DNA from: an uncultured Clostridia bacterium
Lineage (GTDB): Bacteria; Bacillota; Clostridia; TANB77; CAG-508
Length of the DNA: 64,000 nucleotides
Reading direction: 5' to 3'
Assembly (NCBI GenBank): GCA_928721565.1
Contig: OV788638.1
Location: forward strand, 1,178,001 to 1,242,000
Shown here one piece after another: positions 58,642 through 64,000 of this stretch. Numbering within the stretch: the stretch's first letter is position 1; every line of letters begins with the position of its first letter. The notes under the pieces are model-generated. The model was not told where the DNA came from. It worked only from the letters and a program-made list of their open reading frames with translations, and ran no database searches. Both the position numbers and the translations under genes were made by a program.

Positions 58642-59121
58642 ATGGGAAAAGTAAAAAACATATTGACAAAGAATATAGTTCAGAATTTAACATATGCACT
58701 CATTACAGTAATATATTTTGTATTTTTTAGTACTCAGTATTCAAAATTTGGAAGTTTAGAATTATCTAGATATTTAAATATTTCAAGTCTATTTTTCTTA
58801 ACAATTTCTATTATATTTATGGAAATCTCTCTAAGAAAAGAAGACAGTTTAACTTTCATCAATGGGTTAGAATTTTTAGCAATAGCTATTTTTATACTTC
58901 TAACACAGCATATGACCAGAACTTTAAATTACAGTATATCAAATTATACACTAGCAGGAGCTAACTTTTTTGCTATTTATTATATACTAAAATCAGCAAC
59001 ACTGTATACAAAAGAACAACAAGACAAATTAAATAGTTTAAGTGACATAAAAGAAATCGTAAAAGATGAACCAATAAAAAAAGCTTCTAAAAGAAGAAAT
59101 AAAAAAGAAGAAGGAAAATAA
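58642..59121 (+). CDS. Integral membrane protein of unknown function
   Basis: 159 residues with four hydrophobic segments (about 14-33, 45-65, 75-95 and 103-120) and a basic, Lys/Glu-rich cytoplasmic tail (KKASKRRNKKEEGK). No named family recognised. AAAGGA precedes ATG. Cotranscribed between rsmE and yicC (18 and 2 base gaps). Confidence 0.7.
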   Translation: MGKVKNILTKNIVQNLTYALITVIYFVFFSTQYSKFGSLELSRYLNISSLFFLTISIIFMEISLRKEDSLTFINGLEFLAIAIFILLTQHMTRTLNYSISNYTLAGANFFAIYYILKSATLYTKEQQDKLNSLSDIKEIVKDEPIKKASKRRNKKEEGK

Positions 59122-59123
59122 AA

Positions 59124-59999
59124 ATGATAAAAAGTATGACTGGATATGGTAAAAGTAGTTTATCCATAAATTCAAGAGAATATCAGGTAGAAATAAAAAC
59201 TGTAAATCACAAATACATAGATACAAACATCAGAATTCCACGAATTATTAGTTATTTAGAAGATGACGTAAGAAAGTTAATTACATCAAAACTAAAAAGA
59301 GGAAAAGTGGATGTTTTAATCACATTTGAAAATTTCAACAAAGAAGATAACGAAATAAAAATTAATAAAGAACTTGCTAAAATGTATATAGAAAGCTTTA
59401 AAAATTTAGCAGAAGAAGAAAACTTATCAACAAATATAGAAGTAACAGAAATCACAAAATTGCCAGATGTATTAATAGTAAAAAACACTATTAATGAAGA
59501 ACAGATAAAAGCAGAACTGTTACAAGTTGTAGAAGAGGCATTAAACAAACTAATAGAAATGAGACAGAACGAAGGAAACAGAATTTCAGTAGACATATTA
59601 GACAGAACATTACAAATAGAAGAGAAAAATGAAGAAATTTTCAGCTTATCTACTGGACTTATTCGCGAATATGTAGTAAAATTAGAAACAAGGATAAAAG
59701 AATTACGAAAAACAGAAGAACTAGATAAATCAAGATTAATGCAAGAAATCGTAATATATGCAGATAAATGTTCAGTCGAAGAAGAAATTACAAGATTAAG
59801 AAGCCATATTTCCCAATTAAGAGAACTAATAAGTTCAGAAGAACCAACAGGAAAGAAAATGGATTTCTTAATTCAAGAAATGAATAGAGAAACAAATACA
59901 ATAGGTTCAAAAGCAAATAATCTTGAAATCACTAACAGAGTTGTAGATATAAAAACAATATTAGAAGACATAAGAGAACAAGTTCAAAATATTGAATAA
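59124..59999 (+). CDS. yicC: YicC/YloC-family endoribonuclease
   Basis: 291 residues, full length. MIKSMTGYGKSS at the N-terminus, EIKTVNHKYIDTNIRIPR, and the C-terminal VEEEITRLRSHISQLRE with GKKMDFLIQEMNRETNTIGSKA are the family signatures. Starts two bases after the preceding stop. First of the conserved Clostridial block yicC-remA-rpoZ-gmk. Confidence 0.96.
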   Translation: MIKSMTGYGKSSLSINSREYQVEIKTVNHKYIDTNIRIPRIISYLEDDVRKLITSKLKRGKVDVLITFENFNKEDNEIKINKELAKMYIESFKNLAEEENLSTNIEVTEITKLPDVLIVKNTINEEQIKAELLQVVEEALNKLIEMRQNEGNRISVDILDRTLQIEEKNEEIFSLSTGLIREYVVKLETRIKELRKTEELDKSRLMQEIVIYADKCSVEEEITRLRSHISQLRELISSEEPTGKKMDFLIQEMNRETNTIGSKANNLEITNRVVDIKTILEDIREQVQNIE

Positions 60000-60023
60000 A
60001 TAACAGTGAAAGGATGATGAAAT

Positions 60024-60290
60024 ATGCAATTGGTGAATATAGGTTTTGGAAATATAATAGCTGCAAATAAAATAGTAGCAATTGTAAGCCCTGATTCAGC
60101 TCCTATAAAAAGAATGATACAAGAAGCTAAAGACGGGAAAACCGCAGTTGATGCTACATGTGGTAGAAGAACAAGAGCAGTATTAATAATGGATTCTGGC
60201 CATATTATATTATCTGCTGTTCAACCAGAAACAGTTGCTGGAAGAGTAGATAAAGATATAACACCTGCACAAACAGTTTCAGAAGAATAA
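60024..60290 (+). CDS. remA: RemA/DUF370 family regulatory protein
   Basis: 88 residues. LVNIGFGNIIAANKIVAIVSPDSAPIKR split across GFGN and VSPDSAP, then DATCGRRTRAVLIMDSGHII, match RemA, a DNA-binding ring protein that activates matrix and osmoprotection genes in Bacillus. AAAGGATGA precedes ATG. Confidence 0.95.
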   Translation: MQLVNIGFGNIIAANKIVAIVSPDSAPIKRMIQEAKDGKTAVDATCGRRTRAVLIMDSGHIILSAVQPETVAGRVDKDITPAQTVSEE

Positions 60291-60319
60291 AATAATTATA
60301 AAAATGGAGGCGATTAATT

Positions 60320-60553
60320 ATGATGGTAAAACCAAGTGTACAAGAATTATTAAAAAAAGCAAAAAACAGATATGAATTAGTAATAGCAACATCAAAAAGA
60401 GCTAGACAAATTGCAAGTGGAGCAGAAGTAAAGACTAAAGTCAAAGAAGAATCACCAGTTACTCTTGCTGCTAACGAAATAGCAGAAGGTGAAGTAGAAA
60501 TTATAGAACCAGATGAAGCAAAAGAAGATGCAATAGAAAGAGGAGAAGAATAG
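60320..60553 (+). CDS. rpoZ: RNA polymerase omega subunit
   Basis: 77 residues. MVKPSVQELLKKAKNRYELV and TSKRARQIASGA are the omega core; the acidic tail (EGEVEIIEPDEAKEDA) is usual. Supports assembly of RNA polymerase. GGAGGCGA precedes ATG. Its stop codon shares one base with the gmk start. Confidence 0.94.
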   Translation: MMVKPSVQELLKKAKNRYELVIATSKRARQIASGAEVKTKVKEESPVTLAANEIAEGEVEIIEPDEAKEDAIERGEE

Positions 60554-61128
60554 TGTTAGTAATATTATCAGGAGTATCAGGAGCAGGAAAAGATACTATA
60601 AAAAAAGAATTAATGCAAAGAATGCCTAATATAGTTACATTACCATCTTTTACTTCAAGAGAAATGAGACCTGGAGAAATAGAAGGAGATCATTATCACT
60701 TTATAAGCAAAGAAGAATTTGAAGACAAAATTCGTAAAGGTGATTTTTACGAATATGATTTACATCATGGAAACTATTATGGAACTTCAAGAGAACTTAT
60801 GGGCAATAAAATAAAAGAAGGTAAAATAATAGTAAAAGATATAGAAGTAAATGGAACTGAAAATCTTTTAAAAATATTAGGTAATGATACAAGAATAGTA
60901 ACTATTTTCTTAAAAGTAGAAAAAGAAGAATTAAAAAGACGTCTAATTGAAAGAGGCGATAACATTCAAGATATAGAAGTTAGACTTGGCAGATTGGAAT
61001 ATGAAGAAGATAAAATCAAACTTTATGACTATGTTATTAAAAATGATGATTTTGAGAAAACTGTTCAAGTTATTATGACTATTATTGAAAATGAAAAAAG
61101 ATTAGAGGATGAAAAATTGGAAGGATAG
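60553..61128 (+). CDS. gmk: Guanylate kinase
   Basis: 191 residues. P-loop GVSGAGKDT at 7-15, FTSREMRPGEIEGDHYHFI (GMP binding), FYEYDLHHGNYYGT and RLIERGDN. Phosphorylates GMP. Start is GTG 60553, overlapping the rpoZ stop by one base. A paralogue-like divergent protein is encoded at 46047. Confidence 0.95.
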   Translation: MLVILSGVSGAGKDTIKKELMQRMPNIVTLPSFTSREMRPGEIEGDHYHFISKEEFEDKIRKGDFYEYDLHHGNYYGTSRELMGNKIKEGKIIVKDIEVNGTENLLKILGNDTRIVTIFLKVEKEELKRRLIERGDNIQDIEVRLGRLEYEEDKIKLYDYVIKNDDFEKTVQVIMTIIENEKRLEDEKLEG

Positions 61129-61147
61129 GATTACCTATTCTTTTTTG
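61123..61147 (+). terminator. Terminator overlapping the gmk stop codon
   Basis: GGATAGG/CCTATTC with a 4-base loop and T6. Confidence 0.78.
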
Positions 61148-61187
61148 TTTTATACAGTTATTAGTTGATAGTATATATAATATATTT

Positions 61188-61380
61188 TATTCTAAAACTT
61201 ATAAATGTAAACTCTTCATTGTATTACTCGGCTCATTACGAAACTAAAGAACTTCTAATTTATTTTATGGCACCCTTCCACTATCGTGAACTCTTTCCAT
61301 AAAATTACATAGAAGTTCTATTGTTTCTCCAATCACATTCGTAATTTCATTCAGAGTTTATATTTATAGGTTTTTGTTTT
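61188..61380 (+). ncRNA. Candidate 6S-like structured RNA
   Basis: TATAAT at 61176-61181 predicts a start near 61188. The transcript would fold into a rod: closing stem AAAACTTATAAATGT... (61194-61214) with 61354-61374, 21 positions all paired with two wobbles; a symmetrical internal bubble (61215-61247 and 61320-61353, 33 and 34 bases); an apical stem 61248-61270 with 61297-61319 (20 of 23 pairs); a 26-base loop; then a T-rich tail GGTTTTTGTTTT. Closing stem, large central bubble, apical stem and about 185 nt length are the architecture of 6S RNA. I cannot confirm the bubble sequence, and no consensus -35 was found. A foldback (MITE-like) repeat is the alternative. Confidence 0.45.
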
Positions 61381-61433
61381 ACAAAAAAATAATAATGTAC
61401 TGGTAGCCGTATATAGCTTTTTTCAAAATAAAG

Positions 61434-61462
61434 TTGACCGATAGTTAGATGTATGGTAATAT
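61434..61462 (+). promoter_or_regulatory. Promoter of the DUF4160-DUF2442 pair
   Basis: TTGACC, 17-base spacer, TAATAT running into an alternating AT tract. The block TTGACCGATAG...AGATGTAT is shared with 13610-13640. Confidence 0.6.
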
Positions 61463-61554
61463 ATATATATATATATATTTAATCTAAAATTTTATATTCA
61501 ATTTTTTTCTTGTAATTCATGAATCCCACTAATAAGAAAGGGAGGATTGATAGA

Positions 61555-61818
61555 TTGCCAATAATTTCACAATTCTATGGAATAATAATCACAATGTATG
61601 TAAATGAAGAAAAACATCATAAACCACATATACATATTCGATATAATGAGTATAAAGAGGTTATGGATTTTGACGGGAATATACTGGGTGGAAAAGTTCC
61701 ATACAAACAGAATCAGTTAGTAAAAGCATGGGTTTTAATCCATAGAGAAGAATTAGAATCTTTATGGAGATTATTACAAGATGAAAATGATTATTTTAAA
61801 ATAGAACCATTAAAATAA
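61555..61818 (+). CDS. DUF4160 family protein
   Basis: 87 residues. PIISQFYGIIITMY, the HHKPHIHIRYNEYKEVMDF core and QLVKAWVLIHREEL are typical of DUF4160. It is regularly encoded next to DUF2442 in bacteria and the pair behaves like a two-gene toxin-antitoxin-type module, although activity is not established. GGGAGG at 61540-61545 selects TTG 61555; the longer frame from 61519 adds 12 non-family residues. Confidence 0.87.
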   Translation: MPIISQFYGIIITMYVNEEKHHKPHIHIRYNEYKEVMDFDGNILGGKVPYKQNQLVKAWVLIHREELESLWRLLQDENDYFKIEPLK

Positions 61819-61831
61819 GGGGGAATAATTA

Positions 61832-62119
61832 ATGAGAAATATCTATGAAACGCCAGACATATTAGGGGTAAAAGCGTTAGATAATTATTTGATTTATCTT
61901 AAATTTGAAACAAATGAAGAGAAAATATATGATATGAAAAAATTAATAAATGAAAATAAATTTTACAATAAACTTAAAGACAAAAATTACTTTAAGGATG
62001 TAAAAATAAGAGGGGACTCAATAGAGTGGGAAGATGGAGAAGATGTTGCTCCTGAAAATTTATATTATGATAGTATAAATATTAATGAATTTAAAGAAGA
62101 TATAAAAGAATTAGATTAA
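61832..62119 (+). CDS. DUF2442 family protein
   Basis: 95 residues. VKALDNYLIYLKFETNEEKIYDM, FYNKLKDKNYFKDVKI and SIEWEDGEDVAPENLYYDS match DUF2442, a small DNA-binding-like or partner protein. 13 bases after the DUF4160 stop, with AGGGGG as ribosome site; one operon. Probably the second half of a toxin-antitoxin-like pair (inference from gene pairing). Confidence 0.87.
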   Translation: MRNIYETPDILGVKALDNYLIYLKFETNEEKIYDMKKLINENKFYNKLKDKNYFKDVKIRGDSIEWEDGEDVAPENLYYDSININEFKEDIKELD

Positions 62120-62125
62120 ATACAG

Positions 62126-62166
62126 AAGAGCTAGAACAATTTATAAAATAGCTCTTTTATTTTTTG
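62126..62166 (+). terminator. Terminator of the DUF4160-DUF2442 pair
   Basis: AAGAGCTA/TAGCTCTT with a 15-base loop, T-rich tail. Confidence 0.75.
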
Positions 62167-62243
62167 GTATCAAAATAATGCAAAAAAACAAAAAATATGA
62201 TAAGATATAATCGAAAATACGAAAAGGAGGCTTCTAATCAAAC

Positions 62244-64000
62244 ATGATAGCAGAAATAATAATAAACAGAACAGCAAAAAGATTAAACCGAACATTTGAT
62301 TATAAAGTGCCACTAGAATTAGAAGAACTAATAATGATAGGAAGTACAGTACTTGTACCATTTGGAAAATCAAGTACACTAGAAGAAGGATATGTTGTAG
62401 GAATAAAAGAAAATACGACATATGAAGTAAAAGAAATTATAAAAATAAAACATAATTTAACAGAAAAACAAATAGAGCTTGCTAAATGGATGGCAAAACG
62501 ATATTTCTGTAATATATCAGACTGTATTAAACAAATGTTAACGCCAGGAACTAAAAGTAAAAAGGCAGAAAAAAACATACAAGATAAAACAATTAATGCA
62601 GTATATTTAAAAAAAGAAATTGATGAAATTCAATTTGACATAGAAATAGGAAAAATCAAATCAGAAAAGCAGAAAAAGATATTACAATTCTTAAAGAGTA
62701 ATGAAGGTGCAACAGTACCAGAAATAGAATTGTTTACAGATGGAAGTAGAGCAATAGTAAAAACATTAGAAAAAAATGGTTATGTAGAAATTATAGAAAA
62801 GAAAATAGAAAGAAATCCTCTTGCAAATAAGAAAATTGAGAAAACAGAAAATCTAACACTTACAGATGAACAACAAAATGCTTATAATAAAGTAGCATTA
62901 GATATAACAACTAATAGTTATGAGCAATTTTTACTATATGGAGTAACAGGTTCAGGAAAAACAGAAGTTTATTTGCAATTAATAGGTAAAGCATTAGAGC
63001 AAAATAAAACAGCAATTGTACTAGTACCAGAAATATCATTAACACCACAGATGATAGATAGATTTATAGCACGCTTTAATAAAGACGAGATTGCCGTTTT
63101 ACACAGTAAACTATCAATAGGTGAACGATATGATGAGTGGAATAAAATAAAGGAAGGAAAGGCCAAAATAATCATTGGTGCAAGGTCTGCAATATTTGCA
63201 CCAACAGAAAATATTGGAATAATCATAATAGATGAAGAACATGATAGTTCATATAAATCAGAAGCAATTCCTAAATATGATGCAAAAGAAATAGCAAAGA
63301 AAATAGCCAGAGAAAATAATTGCCCATTAGTGTTAGGAAGTGCCACTCCAGATTTGGTTACATATTACAAAGCACAACAAGGAAAAATAACTTTATTAAA
63401 ATTAACAAAAAGAGCTAATAATTCAAAATTACCAGAAGTAGAAATAGTAGACTTAAAAATGGAACTTGCAAATGGAAACAGATCAATGCTAAGTGTAAAG
63501 CTATATGATGAAATAGAACAAAATTTAAAAGAACATAGACAAACAATTTTATTTTTAAATAGAAGAGGTTTTTCGACTTTTATAATGTGCCGAGAATGTG
63601 GTTATACTGTCAAATGTAAAAATTGTAATATAAGTATGACATACCATAAAACCGAAAACAAATTAAAATGTCACTACTGTGGATACGAAGAAAATGTAGT
63701 AACTATTTGTCCAGAATGCCATAGTAACAAAATCAGATATTTCGGAACAGGAACTCAAAAGCTTGAGCAAGAAATAAATAAAATATTTCCAGAAGCATCT
63801 ACTATAAGAATGGATATAGATACTGTAACAAAGAAAAATTCTCATGAGGAAATATTAAATAAATTCAAGGATGAAAATATAGATATCTTAATAGGTACAC
63901 AAATGGTTGTAAAAGGACATCATTTTCCGAATGTAACATTAGTTGGTGTAATTGCAGCAGATAGTAGTTTAAATATAGATGACTATAGAGCAAATGAACG
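62244..64000 (+). CDS. priA: Primosomal replication-restart helicase PriA (N', continues past window)
   Basis: 585 codons are visible and the frame is open at the right edge. The N-terminal DNA-binding domain begins IAEIIINRTAKRLNRTFDYK; Walker A GVTGSGKTEVY, the DEEH helicase box in IIIDEEHDSSYKSE, LGSATPDL, and the zinc module CRECGYTVKCKNC...CHYCGYEENVVTICPECH are all present, then GTQKLEQEINKIFP and the GTQMVVKGHHFPNV motif. Reloads the replicative helicase at stalled forks. AAAAGGAGG lies 13 bases before ATG 62244, a slightly long spacing. Confidence 0.96.
   Translation, partial: MIAEIIINRTAKRLNRTFDYKVPLELEELIMIGSTVLVPFGKSSTLEEGYVVGIKENTTYEVKEIIKIKHNLTEKQIELAKWMAKRYFCNISDCIKQMLTPGTKSKKAEKNIQDKTINAVYLKKEIDEIQFDIEIGKIKSEKQKKILQFLKSNEGATVPEIELFTDGSRAIVKTLEKNGYVEIIEKKIERNPLANKKIEKTENLTLTDEQQNAYNKVALDITTNSYEQFLLYGVTGSGKTEVYLQLIGKALEQNKTAIVLVPEISLTPQMIDRFIARFNKDEIAVLHSKLSIGERYDEWNKIKEGKAKIIIGARSAIFAPTENIGIIIIDEEHDSSYKSEAIPKYDAKEIAKKIARENNCPLVLGSATPDLVTYYKAQQGKITLLKLTKRANNSKLPEVEIVDLKMELANGNRSMLSVKLYDEIEQNLKEHRQTILFLNRRGFSTFIMCRECGYTVKCKNCNISMTYHKTENKLKCHYCGYEENVVTICPECHSNKIRYFGTGTQKLEQEINKIFPEASTIRMDIDTVTKKNSHEEILNKFKDENIDILIGTQMVVKGHHFPNVTLVGVIAADSSLNIDDYRANE

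Larger units (their letters stand above)
61129..61554. other. Long intergenic region between gmk and DUF4160 gene
   Basis: 426 bases without protein genes. It contains the gmk terminator, the 6S-like candidate, the promoter at 61434-61462 and an alternating AT run (61458-61480). In Clostridia this place between gmk and priA usually holds coaBC; here it is occupied by the RNA candidate and an accessory gene pair. Confidence 0.5.

Noticed and set aside
61458..61480. Alternating AT tract considered as a repeat array or origin-type element
   Set aside because: A simple dinucleotide run next to a promoter; no DnaA boxes, iterons or spacer structure around it.
1..64000. CRISPR array, prophage or tRNA genes
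   Set aside because: No regularly spaced repeats, no phage structural genes and no cloverleaf sequences were recognised while reading both strands; tRNAscan-SE was not available.
63990..64000. PriA read as a C-terminally truncated gene
   Set aside because: The frame is simply open at the window edge; all motifs up to that point are intact.

Overview
The window is AT-rich, AGA-codon-dominated DNA of an endospore-forming, anaerobic, low-GC Firmicute (class Clostridia, probably a gut lineage). Evidence: a complete spoIIIAA-AH operon, an uninterrupted sigK, a GerA-type germination protein, an orphan Spo0A-type DNA-binding domain, a rubrerythrin, strong AAGGAGG ribosome sites and many U-tract terminators. 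The species cannot be named from sequence alone. Both window edges cut a gene (a sensor kinase at the left, priA at the right).

Layout. 1-3.6 kb: end of a BceS-like kinase plus a BceAB-like peptide-sensing/detoxification ABC module. 3.6-7.3 kb: small single genes (YbaK-type deacylase, small membrane protein, DUF2798 protein behind a terminated leader, HxlR redox-type regulator divergent from a metallo-beta-lactamase-like protein). 7.3-10.0 kb: an accessory operon of macrodomain + class M sirtuin (SirTM) + DUF1848 protein behind an unusually structured intergenic region. 10.1-12.4 kb: one IS inserted into another; a NadR-like adenylyltransferase and a TetR regulator follow. 13.6-20.4 kb: a lone ABC exporter of different codon use, the Spo0A-C protein, a CsaA-like protein, a DUF2974 hydrolase, yebC and a surface protein. 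20.5-30 kb: spoIIIA operon, an isochorismatase-fold protein, rubrerythrin, gerA and a frameshifted transglutaminase. 30-40 kb: prfB with its programmed frameshift, aspartokinase, phosphofructokinase, a TetR-controlled heterodimeric ABC exporter, MscS and sigK. 40-42.5 kb: two paralogous unknown proteins with the same leader element, flanking an S1 protein. 43-53 kb: lower glycolysis (gap-pgk-[nudix]-[gmk-like]-tpiA-gpmI-[YezG-like]-[NifU-like]-[MazG]-[GGGtGRT]-eno). 53-56.6 kb: rfbDACB for dTDP-L-rhamnose. 56.6-57.8 kb: a third IS copy. 57.8-64 kb: rsmE, yicC, remA, rpoZ, gmk, a 6S-like RNA candidate, a DUF4160/DUF2442 pair and priA.

How it works together. Housekeeping blocks (glycolysis, rhamnose, yicC-remA-rpoZ-gmk-priA, spoIIIA) are intact and collinear; accessory material sits between them. 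The most notable signals are: (1) a SirTM/Zn-macrodomain ADP-ribosylation module that carries DUF1848 and no lipoyl genes; (2) an IS group with 25-26 bp target duplications whose transposase start is embedded in a hairpin that is conserved by covariation between two different elements and has the promoter in its loop, consistent with protection from read-through expression; (3) two paralogous unknown genes sharing a 45-nt leader; and (4) an approximately 180-nt rod-shaped RNA candidate resembling 6S RNA in architecture.
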